Assembly (NCBI GenBank): GCA_026398895.1
Contig: JAPLRZ010000044.1
Location: 122,115-186,114, forward strand
Direction of reading: 5' to 3'
DNA from: Methylococcales bacterium
GTDB lineage: Bacteria > Pseudomonadota > Gammaproteobacteria > Methylococcales > Methylomonadaceae
DNA: 64,000 nucleotides
The position numbers and the translations under genes are program-made. Shown piece by piece: positions 18,375-26,563 of this stretch (the first letter of the stretch is position 1; each line of letters begins with the position of its first letter). The notes below the pieces were generated by a model. That model was given only the letters and a program-made list of their open reading frames with translations. It was not told the DNA's origin and searched no databases.

Positions 18375-19400
18375 ATGATGAACCACGAGCGACAAGCAAT
18401 CATTGCCCAGATTACCGCGCTTATTCCGCGCTATGTTCTCGCCTGTTATCCAACGCCACTGCTACTCGCACGGCGATTAACCGCCGCGCTCGGAAGTCCG
18501 ACTATCTGGTTTAAACGGGATGATTTAATCAGCTTTGGTTTAGGCGGTAATAAAGTGCGTGGCTTGGAAGTGTTACTGGCAGATGCCTTAGCACAAAAAG
18601 CCAGCCGATTAGTGACGGGCGCGGGCGTACAATCTAATCATGTTAGAGCAACAGCGGCAGTTGCTGCTCATGCAGGTTTAGCTTGTACGGCGGTTTATTG
18701 GGGTAAACCACCCGCACACATTGATGGCAATTATCGCGTCACAAAAATGCTGGGCAGTGATATTTTTTTCACCCAAGATAATGATAGAGAATCAGTTGAT
18801 AGCCATATTCTGCAAGTTGCCGACACCTTACGTCAGCAAGGTGAAAACCCCTATTCGATACCGCGTGGCGGTGCATCTGCGTTAGGCGCGTTAGGGCATA
18901 TTTTAGCGGTTTTTGAACTTTATCAACAATGCGTGTCTGTAAACTTACAGCCTGATGCTATTGTGTTTGCCGTTGGTTCGGGTGGCACTTACGCAGGTTG
19001 GCTGTGTGGTACAAAGCTGTTAAATCTGCCTTGGCGACTGGAATGTTATAGCGTTAGCCGTGAACCTGAGCAGGTCAGTATTCAAGTAGCAAGACTTGCT
19101 ACAGAAGCCGCACAATTATTACAACTGGATTGGCAGTTTAGCGCGGCGGACGCGCCTGTACACGGTGGATTTATTGGTGCAGGTTATGGCATTCCCAGCA
19201 CAGAAGCGGCGGCAGCGATACGTTTAGTGGGTCGTAACGAAGGGTTATTGTTAGATCCCACTTATACGGGCAAGGCGATGGCGGGATTGCTAGATGACTT
19301 GGCTAATGAGCAGTTTAGCGAGTATCAAAACATTGTATTTCTACACACAGGCGGCGAACCTGCCTTTTTTGCGGGCAATGGCGATTGGCTTAACAACTGA
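18375..19400 (+). CDS. PLP-dependent D-cysteine desulfhydrase / ACC deaminase-like enzyme
   Basis: 341 residues of fold-type II. The N-terminal segment TPLLLARRLTAALGSPTIWF leads to KRDDLISFGLGGNKVR, which contains the conserved GGNKVR with the Schiff-base lysine, followed by GAGVQSNHVRATAAVAAHAG and later a VFAVGSGGTYAGW phosphate-binding loop. Family members eliminate thiol/ammonia from D-cysteine, open ACC, or perform related beta-chemistry. XcbE of bacterial coenzyme M biosynthesis also belongs here. It is followed after 10 bases by the flavoprotein gene, so the two are an operon. Confidence 0.85.
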   Translation: MMNHERQAIIAQITALIPRYVLACYPTPLLLARRLTAALGSPTIWFKRDDLISFGLGGNKVRGLEVLLADALAQKASRLVTGAGVQSNHVRATAAVAAHAGLACTAVYWGKPPAHIDGNYRVTKMLGSDIFFTQDNDRESVDSHILQVADTLRQQGENPYSIPRGGASALGALGHILAVFELYQQCVSVNLQPDAIVFAVGSGGTYAGWLCGTKLLNLPWRLECYSVSREPEQVSIQVARLATEAAQLLQLDWQFSAADAPVHGGFIGAGYGIPSTEAAAAIRLVGRNEGLLLDPTYTGKAMAGLLDDLANEQFSEYQNIVFLHTGGEPAFFAGNGDWLNN

Positions 19401-19410
19401 GGAATGAATC

Positions 19411-20772
19411 ATGCGACTTATCATCATCGGCGGCGTTGCCGCAGGCAGTAAAGCCGCCGCTAAAGCACGGCGACAAAATCCTCAACTTGAAATTATTATT
19501 TATCAGGATGAAGCCGAGCTATCTTATTCCACTTGTGGAATGCCTTACGTTATTGGCGGCGTGATTGAAAATTCGCGTAGCCTGATTGTTCGACAAGCGG
19601 ACGAATTTGCCAAAGATGGCATTCAAGTATTTACCCGTCATCGTGTGATGCAGATTGATAAAATCCGCAAACAACTCACCGTTAAAAATCTACAAACCGA
19701 TACCGAAGCAAGCGTGTCATTCGACCGTTTGATTTTGACAACGGGCGCGAAACCTATTATTCCCAATGTCATAGGCATCGATTTACAAGGCGTAGTAACG
19801 TTACGCAATTACAGCGACCTACAAGGTTTACAAACGCTACTAAGCAGCCAGCAACCTAAGCAAGCCGTTATTATCGGCGCGGGTTATATCGGTTTGGAAC
19901 TGGCAGAAGCCTTTCAAAAACTGGCTATTAAAACCACGCTACTGGAAAAATCCCCGCAAATTCTGCCGAAATTCGATGCTGAAATCGCCGCGTTAGTGCA
20001 TCAATATGTGGTCGATAAACACGTTGAATTAATTGTCGGTGATGGTTTAGTGAAACTACATGGCGAACAGGGACGGGTGTGTGCGGTTGAAAGTGAAACA
20101 GGCAAACGACTCGCGGCTGATTTAGTGGTCGTTGCGATTGGTATTCGCCCGAATACAGCACTCGCACAAGATAGCGGTATCGCCTTGGGAACAACAGGTG
20201 CGATTGCGGTCAACGCCAAAATGGAAACCGATGCTGAAGGGATTTTTGCGGCGGGTGATTGTTGTGAAACCGTCGATAGAATCACAGGAAAACCCATTTG
20301 GATGCCGTTAGGTGATATTGCTAATTTGCAAGGACGGGTTGCAGGTGAAAATGCCGCAGGCGGTGATGCGCATTTTTCAGGGGTATTTGGCACGGCGATT
20401 TTTAAAACCTTTGCTTTGCAGGTTGGCTGTACAGGCTTATCGGAAAAAGCGGCACGTGACTGTGGTTTTGACCCCATTTCGTTACTGGTTACAAAAACCG
20501 ATAAAGCGCGTTATTACCCTAACAGTCAGTCGCTGACTTTAAAGATGATTGCTGATAAACACAACGGACGCATATTAGGCGCACAAGCCGTGGGCTTTGG
20601 TGGTGTCGATAAAATGATCGATATTATCGCCACCGCCTTGCTAGGCAAATTAAGTTGTGCTGATTTGGAAAATGCCGATTTAGCGTATTCACCGCCATTT
20701 AGCCCAGTGCTGTCACCTGTGATTGTGGCGGCGGGGGCTTTAAACAAAAAAATCGACACTGTGTGTTTTTAA
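19411..20772 (+). CDS. FAD-dependent CoA-disulfide reductase / NADH oxidase-type flavoprotein
   Basis: 453 residues. The FAD Rossmann motif is GGVAAGSKAAAKARR (7-21), and the redox cysteine Cys42 in YSTCGMPYVIGG is the single-Cys signature of the NOX/CoADR/persulfide-reductase class rather than the CxxxxC dithiol class. The NADH-binding motif IIGAGYIGLELAEAF lies near 152-166, with the FAD-binding GIFAAGDCCE near 280. A C-terminal dimer domain follows. Substrates in the family include CoA disulfide, CoA persulfide and O2. In this operon, a mixed or small-molecule disulfide/persulfide is the plausible substrate. Confidence 0.85.
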   Translation: MRLIIIGGVAAGSKAAAKARRQNPQLEIIIYQDEAELSYSTCGMPYVIGGVIENSRSLIVRQADEFAKDGIQVFTRHRVMQIDKIRKQLTVKNLQTDTEASVSFDRLILTTGAKPIIPNVIGIDLQGVVTLRNYSDLQGLQTLLSSQQPKQAVIIGAGYIGLELAEAFQKLAIKTTLLEKSPQILPKFDAEIAALVHQYVVDKHVELIVGDGLVKLHGEQGRVCAVESETGKRLAADLVVVAIGIRPNTALAQDSGIALGTTGAIAVNAKMETDAEGIFAAGDCCETVDRITGKPIWMPLGDIANLQGRVAGENAAGGDAHFSGVFGTAIFKTFALQVGCTGLSEKAARDCGFDPISLLVTKTDKARYYPNSQSLTLKMIADKHNGRILGAQAVGFGGVDKMIDIIATALLGKLSCADLENADLAYSPPFSPVLSPVIVAAGALNKKIDTVCF

Positions 20773-20913
20773 AGAAAAATACTGCCGTTTAATCACGCAA
20801 AAAATATTAAAAACCCACTCTAAAACCTTAAAAAAGAAAGTATATTAATCTATTGACATGAGCAGTATGATATGAAACTGCTTAGGGTCGAATTGAAAAA
20901 TGGTGGCTGACTA

Positions 20914-22326
20914 ATGAATGCTATAACAGATAATGTTAAAACAGAGGTTTCCGTATTGCTTGAGAATGCTCGTACAGCTCAAGCATATATTGAACATTAT
21001 TCACAACAGCAAGTGGATGAATTAGTCACCGCCGTCTGTTGGGCAATCGTCCGACTAGACCACGCTGAACAACTGGCAAAATTAGCCGTCAATGAAGGTG
21101 GTTTTGGTAATGTCAGCGATAAAATCACTAAAATTCGTAACCGTTGTATGGGAACACTTGCCGATATACAACACATCAAAACCGTTGGTATCGTCGAAGA
21201 AATCCCCGAAAAAGGTCTGCTAAAAATTGCCAAACCCGTCGGCGTGATTGCCGCCTTAATTCCCACTACAGGGCCTGATGCTACGCCGCCGTTAAAAACC
21301 CTGCTGGCTTTAAAAGGGCGCAACGCCATTATCATTGCTGCCCATCCTCGCACTCAACAAACCACTGAACTAACCGTAAAATTCATGCGTGCAGCCTGTG
21401 AACAAGTCGGCGCACCTGCTGATTTAGTCCAAGTATTGGCAAAACCTTCAATGGCAAAGACCCAAGAGTTGATGCAAAAAGCCGATTTAATTATCGCTAC
21501 AGGTGGTGCGGCAATGGTGAAAGCCGCCTACAGTTCAGGAACACCCGCGTATGGCGTTGGCGTGGGTAATGCCGTCCACGTTGTTGATGATTCTGCTGAT
21601 TTGGATGATGCCGCCGCCAGCATTGCAAATGCAAAAAAATTTGATTATGCCACCAGTTGCTTAGCTGACAATGCGGTGATTGCACACGAGGACATTTATG
21701 ATGAATTATTGTGCCGCGTGCAAGATTCTGGCGGATATTTATGCCTCGCTGAAGAAAAGCAAAAGCTACAAAATTTCCTCTGGCCAGACCCTGAAAATCA
21801 CATTCCCTGTTTGGAAGCTATTGCTAAATCAGGCAGTCATATTGCCCAACTTGCGGGAATCGACGCAGCAGAAGATTGTTGTTTTCTGATTGTCGAAGAA
21901 ACGGGTACAGGAGCTGATTATCCGTTTTCAGGGGAAAAACTTTCGCCTGTGTTGACGTTCTACAAATACACAGGCGATATTAATAACGCCATAGCCTTGG
22001 TCAATGCGATTACTGACTATCAAGGACGCGGGCATACTTGCGGCATTCATACTCGCAATGATGACAACGCAATGGCGTTGGCAATGAAAACCAAAACGGG
22101 ACGGGTGATGATTAATCAAAACCTGAATGAAGGCGCGGGCAGTTTACGCAATGGAATGCCTTATACCCTGAGTTTAAGTTGCGGCACTTGGGGCGGCAAC
22201 ATCACCACCGAAAATATCAACGTCCGCCATTTGATTAATTTAACGTGGGTATCGCGTCCGATAACGCCCAGAATATTGGATGAAAACAGCTTATTTGCCG
22301 AGCATTGGCAAAAATATAACCGTTAG
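20914..22326 (+). CDS. CoA-acylating aldehyde dehydrogenase, sulfoacetaldehyde/acetaldehyde type
   Basis: 470 residues of the ALDH fold with the catalytic cysteine Cys249 in KKFDYATSCLADN and the cofactor-region motif VGVIAALIPTTGPDATP (109-125). The acylating acetaldehyde-dehydrogenase branch (AdhE N-domain, EutE, SauS) has this Cys context. The C-terminal SLSCGTWGGN and NINVRHLINLTWVS match that branch. SauS makes or uses sulfoacetyl-CoA, and neighbouring thiol/sulfonate-type enzymes make that variant attractive, but specificity is not proven. The gap of 141 bases after the flavoprotein gene may contain its own promoter. Confidence 0.82.
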   Translation: MNAITDNVKTEVSVLLENARTAQAYIEHYSQQQVDELVTAVCWAIVRLDHAEQLAKLAVNEGGFGNVSDKITKIRNRCMGTLADIQHIKTVGIVEEIPEKGLLKIAKPVGVIAALIPTTGPDATPPLKTLLALKGRNAIIIAAHPRTQQTTELTVKFMRAACEQVGAPADLVQVLAKPSMAKTQELMQKADLIIATGGAAMVKAAYSSGTPAYGVGVGNAVHVVDDSADLDDAAASIANAKKFDYATSCLADNAVIAHEDIYDELLCRVQDSGGYLCLAEEKQKLQNFLWPDPENHIPCLEAIAKSGSHIAQLAGIDAAEDCCFLIVEETGTGADYPFSGEKLSPVLTFYKYTGDINNAIALVNAITDYQGRGHTCGIHTRNDDNAMALAMKTKTGRVMINQNLNEGAGSLRNGMPYTLSLSCGTWGGNITTENINVRHLINLTWVSRPITPRILDENSLFAEHWQKYNR

Positions 22327-22332
22327 TTACTC

Positions 22333-22366
22333 AAACCTGCTAGGTTTTAAAAACCTAGCAGGTTTT
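22333..22366 (+). terminator. Hairpin after the aldehyde dehydrogenase gene
   Basis: A 15 bp perfect stem (AAACCTGCTAGGTTT) with a three-base loop, seven bases after the stop. The trailing T-run is short, so it may attenuate rather than fully stop transcription into the zinc-ribbon gene 18 bases on. Confidence 0.55.
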
Positions 22367-22383
22367 ATCAACAGGGGGAAATC

Positions 22384-22578
22384 ATGCCTATTTACGTTAT
22401 TCAATGTCCCAATTGCAAACATCAATTCCAAAGTTTGGTACTTGCCAATACCAAAGCACCCAGCGAGTGGGTGTGTTCACAATGCGGCTCATACGAGGCG
22501 AAACCCATTTTTCAACAACCTAACCAACACCCATTGGAACAAGCACACGGCGCAGACTGTCCTTGTTGCGGTGGTTAA
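22384..22578 (+). CDS. FmdB-type small zinc-ribbon protein
   Basis: 64 residues, started by a strong GGGGGA ribosome site. The fold is the FmdB/Zn-ribbon_8 type: MPIYVIQCPNCKH with CxxC at 8-11, CSQCGS at 31-34, and an additional C-terminal CPCCGG at 59-64. Such proteins accompany enzymes of unusual small-molecule metabolism and may be regulators or metal carriers. Here it separates the acylating dehydrogenase from the zinc-dependent MetE-like enzyme, so a role in zinc delivery or regulation is conceivable. Confidence 0.78.
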   Translation: MPIYVIQCPNCKHQFQSLVLANTKAPSEWVCSQCGSYEAKPIFQQPNQHPLEQAHGADCPCCGG

Positions 22579-22619
22579 TTAACTCATCCACGAAAGGCAC
22601 GAAAGGCACGAACGATAAA

Positions 22620-22720
22620 TGGTAGCAGGTTAAATCTGAAAATTTTGGAGTCCAATAGCTTTAGCTATTGGCGAATCGCAAAAAGCTAAAGCTTTTTGAC
22701 TCCAGATTTAACTCACCTCC
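22620..22720. repeat. Family-C double hairpin, copy 2, with outer flanks
   Basis: The 57 bp core is 22647-22703: GGAGTC, palindrome CAATAGCTTTAGCTATTG, spacer, palindrome AAAAAGCTAAAGCTTTTT, GACTCC. Outer inverted flanks (GGTTAAATCT / AGATTTAAC) extend the structure. It separates the zinc-ribbon and MetE-like genes. Confidence 0.85.
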
Positions 22721-22769
22721 CAATGAAGCTTATTTTTGTTTTCGTGGACAACAATTAGGAGTATAAAAA

Positions 22770-23873
22770 ATGAACAACATTTTGATTCCGACCAGTATGG
22801 TAGGCAACTATCCCAATCCACGTTGGTGGGATGCCAGTTTTGCACGCTATTTCAAAGGTGAGCAACAACCACCCGATGCCATGACGCGAGAAGCCTTAGA
22901 AGATGCCACCGCCGCTATCGTCACCGACCAACTCAATGCGGGGCTAGACATTATTTCCGATGGGCGATTGCATGGCGATAACTACGCCGATGCTGCCGTT
23001 TATTACTACTTCAACCGTTTAGGCTATGATCTCGCGGGTTCACACTTGGGTTTTCCGATTTATAGCCGTTTGCATTCTGGCACAGTCAGTCAGACCATCA
23101 AACGCCGTGGGCAAATCATGGTCGAACAAGCCCGCGCTTTGAGACGTGCCACCGACAAACCCATAAAAGTGCAGTACACAGGCGTGCAAGTATTAGCGCA
23201 ATGCACCAATGATTTGTACTATTCCAATAGTCGAGATAGAGCAATGGCAATCGCCGCCGCCATTAACGAAGACATTTTAGCCGTTGATGCCTTGGGCGTT
23301 GAATACATCCAACTCGATGAATTCACTTGGCCGTATTTTTATGAAGATTGGGCGATTGAAGCCTTTAACCGCGCAGTCGCAGGGGTAAAAAATGCCAAAA
23401 TCGTCTGTCATATTTGTTGGGGCAATTGGGGAGGCACACCCGCTTATCTGCCCGATGAATCGGTCGCCGCAGGTGAAATTTACGACTTAACCAGCCGTGC
23501 CAACAACGCACCCGCGCCCAGCCCCACTTCGTCAGTCATCCCCAAATCCTACGAAGCGAATATGAACGTCTTTAACATCGAAGGCATCGGTCGCTTACCC
23601 TTTGAAGACTCTGGCTTGGACATTCTTAAAACCCATCCCATTCCCAAAGACATGATGTTCTGGGCAGGCGTGATTGATGTTAAAAGCACCGTCACCGAAA
23701 CCGCCGAACAAGTCGCCGCTAAAATTCGCCAATTATTGACCGTCGTACCTGCCGAGCAGTTAGGCGTAACCACCGATTGCGGCTTGATTTTGTTACAACG
23801 CTATATCGCACAAGACAAGTTACACGCACTGGTTGAAGGGGCGAAGATTGTGCGGGTGGAATTGGGGAAATAA
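22770..23873 (+). CDS. MetE C-domain-like zinc enzyme (methionine synthase / epoxyalkane:CoM transferase family)
   Basis: 367 residues, one UroD/MetE-type TIM barrel, started after AGGAG. The zinc site is visible as His214-x-Cys216 (VCHICWGNW) and Cys337 (TTDCGLILLQRY). The N-terminus SMVGNYPNPRWW matches the start of single-domain MetE homologues. There is no N-terminal MetE domain, so it is not canonical cobalamin-independent methionine synthase. The same fold and ligands activate coenzyme M in epoxyalkane:CoM transferase (XecA), and other homologues use different thiols. The enzyme probably activates a thiol as zinc thiolate; the electrophile is unknown. It closes the cluster and is followed by a hairpin. 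Confidence 0.82.
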   Translation: MNNILIPTSMVGNYPNPRWWDASFARYFKGEQQPPDAMTREALEDATAAIVTDQLNAGLDIISDGRLHGDNYADAAVYYYFNRLGYDLAGSHLGFPIYSRLHSGTVSQTIKRRGQIMVEQARALRRATDKPIKVQYTGVQVLAQCTNDLYYSNSRDRAMAIAAAINEDILAVDALGVEYIQLDEFTWPYFYEDWAIEAFNRAVAGVKNAKIVCHICWGNWGGTPAYLPDESVAAGEIYDLTSRANNAPAPSPTSSVIPKSYEANMNVFNIEGIGRLPFEDSGLDILKTHPIPKDMMFWAGVIDVKSTVTETAEQVAAKIRQLLTVVPAEQLGVTTDCGLILLQRYIAQDKLHALVEGAKIVRVELGK

Positions 23874-23905
23874 GATTATAGTTTGTAGGTCGGGTAGAAG
23901 ATAGT

Positions 23906-23936
23906 GAAACCCATCTCAATGGTAATGATGGGTTTC
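23906..23936 (+). terminator. Hairpin after the MetE-like gene
   Basis: A 10 bp perfect stem (GAAACCCATC / GATGGGTTTC) around an 11-base loop, 32 bases after the stop. A likely end of the 18375-23873 transcription unit. Confidence 0.5.
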
Positions 23937-24062
23937 GTTATTACTCTACCAATTCTAAGAACTATGAATTACCAGTCTTAAAACAAATTATGTAATATCA
24001 GGCATTAATTGCTTAAAATGAGTATAATGAAACTTATAAGTAGCATTTTGCTGAGTAAATTA

Positions 24063-24992
24063 ATGGATAAGTTCAAAAACAAAATTTTTTTAGGCGATTG
24101 TCGAGAGGTAATGAAAAAATTACCTGAAAATTCCGTATCAGCTTGTATCACAGACCCGCCTTATAATTACGAATTTATTGGTCATAAATGGGATGATAAG
24201 GAAATTCGGCGGCGGGTTGAGCGCGTACAAAATAGTAAAACATTAGTAAAAAACATTCCTTATGGTAGCGGGCTGTCGGGTGGTGTTCGTAATGAAAGTT
24301 GGTATAAAAAAAATCGAAACAATATTATTGAATATGAAGATTGGTGTTTTGAGTGGGCAACTGAGTTATTTAGAATATGCAAACCTGGAGCAACAGTTTT
24401 AGTTTTTAATAGTACAAGAACCATTGCTCATGTGCAAGTAGCGTTAGAAAAAGTAGGGTTTTATGCCAGAGATATGATTGTATATAGACGTTCTAGCGGA
24501 ATACCTAAGGGTATAAATATGCAAAGAAAACTTGAGCAAAAAGGTTACGATAATCCAGAGCAGTGGGACGGTTGGCATAGTTGCTTACGCAGTGAATGGG
24601 AATCTATCTGTGTATTACAAAAACCATTAACTAATAATTATACTGAAACCTTACTCAAGTATGGCACTGGTTTATTTTATACAAAACAAGATGATGGTGG
24701 ATTTCAGTCAAATATATTGGAAAATATTGGACGAGATAAATCTCAAAAATTTAATGTTCATTGCACCGTGAAACCCTTGGCGTTAATGCAAAAATTAGTT
24801 GATATATTTGTACCAAAAGTAAAAGAATCTTTGATTATCGACCCCTTTGCAGGGTCTGGAACAACTCTTGTTGCGGCTAAATTAGAAGGTATTAACTATA
24901 TTGGCATCGAATTAGAGCCATCATATATAGATATTATCGAAAAAAGATTAGAAGCTATTAGCGATCCACAGGAAACGTGTTCGCTTTTCTAA
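24063..24992 (+). CDS. Type II DNA methyltransferase (N6-A or N4-C, beta-class)
   Basis: 309 residues from MDKFKNKIFLGDCREVMKKL; in-frame ATGs 54 bases upstream would add a hydrophobic stretch not typical of the family. The catalytic motif IV TDPPYNY lies near the N-terminus, and the AdoMet motif DPFAGSGTTLVAAKLEG lies near the C-terminus, which is the beta order. It is convergent with the endonuclease gene and overlaps its 3' end by 35 bases. It protects the host site against the neighbouring endonuclease. Confidence 0.9.
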   Translation: MDKFKNKIFLGDCREVMKKLPENSVSACITDPPYNYEFIGHKWDDKEIRRRVERVQNSKTLVKNIPYGSGLSGGVRNESWYKKNRNNIIEYEDWCFEWATELFRICKPGATVLVFNSTRTIAHVQVALEKVGFYARDMIVYRRSSGIPKGINMQRKLEQKGYDNPEQWDGWHSCLRSEWESICVLQKPLTNNYTETLLKYGTGLFYTKQDDGGFQSNILENIGRDKSQKFNVHCTVKPLALMQKLVDIFVPKVKESLIIDPFAGSGTTLVAAKLEGINYIGIELEPSYIDIIEKRLEAISDPQETCSLF

Positions 24993-25506
24993 TTAAAAAG
25001 GCTTCAATATCAAAACCAGAAATTTCCTTAATAAAGTCAAACGATTGCTTGCCTACATAAATACTCCAAGTACCTTTTTGGCAAGCAGTCATTGCGGCGG
25101 GTAGATTATCTTCGCGTAAAAAAAGAAAAACAGGCTCGAATCCACGTTCACGCAACAAAAGACCATAAGATTTAAATTTTTTTAAAGTGCCTGAGTCACC
25201 TGAACCAACTCTGTATTTGGTATCAATTGCATATTGTTTTACGATTAAATCGCATGGCTCGTCACCACCGATACGCAAAGCAGGTTGAAAGCTTTCGACA
25301 GGCTTGCAAACTTCTACAACAAGAGATTCCCAGCATTTTCCTAATTCTCTTCCCCAATATTGGCGATTTTCTCTTTTTAATTGTGGCGTTATACCAAATA
25401 CATTCATCAATAAATCACGGTCATCATTTTCTTCTGAATAAACCTTATCAATAAATGACGATTTATAAGATTTGAGTATGTCATCTAATTTTGTTTCTAT
25501 TGTCAT
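24958..25506 (-). CDS. Type II restriction endonuclease (PD-(D/E)xK)
   Basis: 182 residues. A nuclease motif is visible: Asp86 in GDEPCDLIVKQ, then Asp95-Thr-Lys97 (AIDTKYRVGSGDSG), preceded by Glu60 in WGRELGKCWE. Size, motif and context (controller protein upstream, methyltransferase convergent) support a type II endonuclease. The WGRELGxCW segment reminds me of ApaLI-type enzymes, a weak recollection only. Its start overlaps the controller stop (ATGA), so the two are co-translated. Confidence 0.8.
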   Translation of the reverse strand: MTIETKLDDILKSYKSSFIDKVYSEENDDRDLLMNVFGITPQLKRENRQYWGRELGKCWESLVVEVCKPVESFQPALRIGGDEPCDLIVKQYAIDTKYRVGSGDSGTLKKFKSYGLLLRERGFEPVFLFLREDNLPAAMTACQKGTWSIYVGKQSFDFIKEISGFDIEAFLIRKANTFPVDR

Positions 25507-25718
25507 GATGTTTTTTCAAAAAAGAAAGATGCAAGTGGTTGTTCTAGCGCATTAGCGATTTTTTCGGCGTTAATGAGTGTTATATTTCTTTCTCCACGCT
25601 CAACAGAACCAATATAAGTTCTATGTAACTCGCAGAGTTCCGCAAGCCCTTCCTGAGAAAGTCCTTTAGAGTTGCGAAAATGTCTAACATTTAGACCAAA
25701 AGTATGTGTTATGCTCAT
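25503..25718 (-). CDS. XRE-family controller (C) protein of the R-M system
   Basis: 71 residues, a single helix-turn-helix: FGLNVRHFRNSKGLSQEGLA then ELHRTYIGSVERGERNI, the usual C-protein pattern. C proteins delay endonuclease expression on entry into a new host by self-activation and later repression. The start lies right next to C-box-like repeats, implying a short or absent leader. Confidence 0.88.
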   Translation of the reverse strand: MSITHTFGLNVRHFRNSKGLSQEGLAELCELHRTYIGSVERGERNITLINAEKIANALEQPLASFFFEKTS

Positions 25719-25722
25719 GCTT

Positions 25723-25767
25723 GGTATAGTCTACAAATGCCTACTATAAGTCGACAGTCTATAAGTG
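25723..25767 (-). promoter_or_regulatory. C-box operator region
   Basis: Reading the minus strand: ACTTATAGACT, then GACTTATAGT, then GTAGACTATA, tandem half-sites close to the GACTnnnAGTC C-box pattern. It begins 5 bases upstream of the controller start, as expected for an autoregulated C promoter. Confidence 0.7.
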
Positions 25768-25801
25768 GCACTACATAGAGGAACTCATAACACGATAAGC
25801 A

Positions 25802-25893
25802 AGTAGCCCGCATGGAGCTTGCGGAATGCGGGGCTTTTCGTGATGATGTCGCTGTTCCCCGTGTTCCGCTATGCTGCACGCACACGGGCTACT
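25802..25893. repeat. REP-like palindromic unit (GTAGCCCG ends)
   Basis: A 92 bp imperfect inverted repeat with AGTAGCCCG...CGGGCTACT ends and inner GCGGAATGCGGGG / CCCCGTGTTCCGC arms. This type is common in intergenic DNA of many proteobacteria. A further small hairpin (TAGGTTG/CAACCTA, 25913-25932) follows before the deaminase gene. Confidence 0.7.
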
Positions 25894-25957
25894 TTGAAAT
25901 AGGTATGTAGATTAGGTTGGCAACTCAACCTACAAAACTTTATTATTTTGGTACATT

Positions 25958-26434
25958 ATGTTGAATCCTGAATATTTTATGCAGCTTGCCATAGAGCAAG
26001 CCCTGCTCAATCCTGATTATCCTTTTGGCGCGGTTGTTGTGCATCGCACTAGCCATAAAATTGTAGCGACAGGTTTTAATCAAGCAAGCCATAATCCCAC
26101 GTTACACGGCGAAATGGTGGCAATTAATAACAGTGCGGCACAACATCAGTTTTTGGATTGGCAAGAGCTTGATTTATATACAACCGCCGAACCGTGTGCC
26201 ATGTGTCAAAGTGCTATTTTATGGGCGGGTATTGGCGCGGTTTATTACGGCACGTCCATTGCTTATCTGCAACAGCATGGTTGGCAACAAATTAACATTC
26301 GTGCTGCTGAAGTTATTGCTAGCAGTGCGTTTAGACAATGCGTGTTAATCGGTGGCGTGTTAGAAAATGAATGTAATGCGTTATTTGATGCGGCAAAAAT
26401 ACGCGCCAGTAATGGACGTTATTTTAATCGCTGA
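25958..26434 (+). CDS. Nucleoside/base deaminase of the CDA superfamily
   Basis: 158 residues. The zinc site is HGEMVAI (His-x-Glu) and PCAMCQSAI (Cys-x-x-Cys). The family covers guanine deaminase, tRNA-adenosine deaminase TadA and others; lack of the TadA-typical tRNA-binding tail makes a free-base/nucleoside deaminase (GuaD-like) more likely. It stands alone between an R-M system and a truncated dehydrogenase. Confidence 0.82.
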   Translation: MLNPEYFMQLAIEQALLNPDYPFGAVVVHRTSHKIVATGFNQASHNPTLHGEMVAINNSAAQHQFLDWQELDLYTTAEPCAMCQSAILWAGIGAVYYGTSIAYLQQHGWQQINIRAAEVIASSAFRQCVLIGGVLENECNALFDAAKIRASNGRYFNR

Positions 26435-26563
26435 TGTTACGCACAAAACTGTAAGAGAGATTAGAACGGTTTGTCGGAAACGCCTATTTTCGCTGTCGCT
26501 CAAACAGGCTTATTCCGACCTACAACTTACCGCGTTGACTGGTAACACCACGGAGAAAAACCA

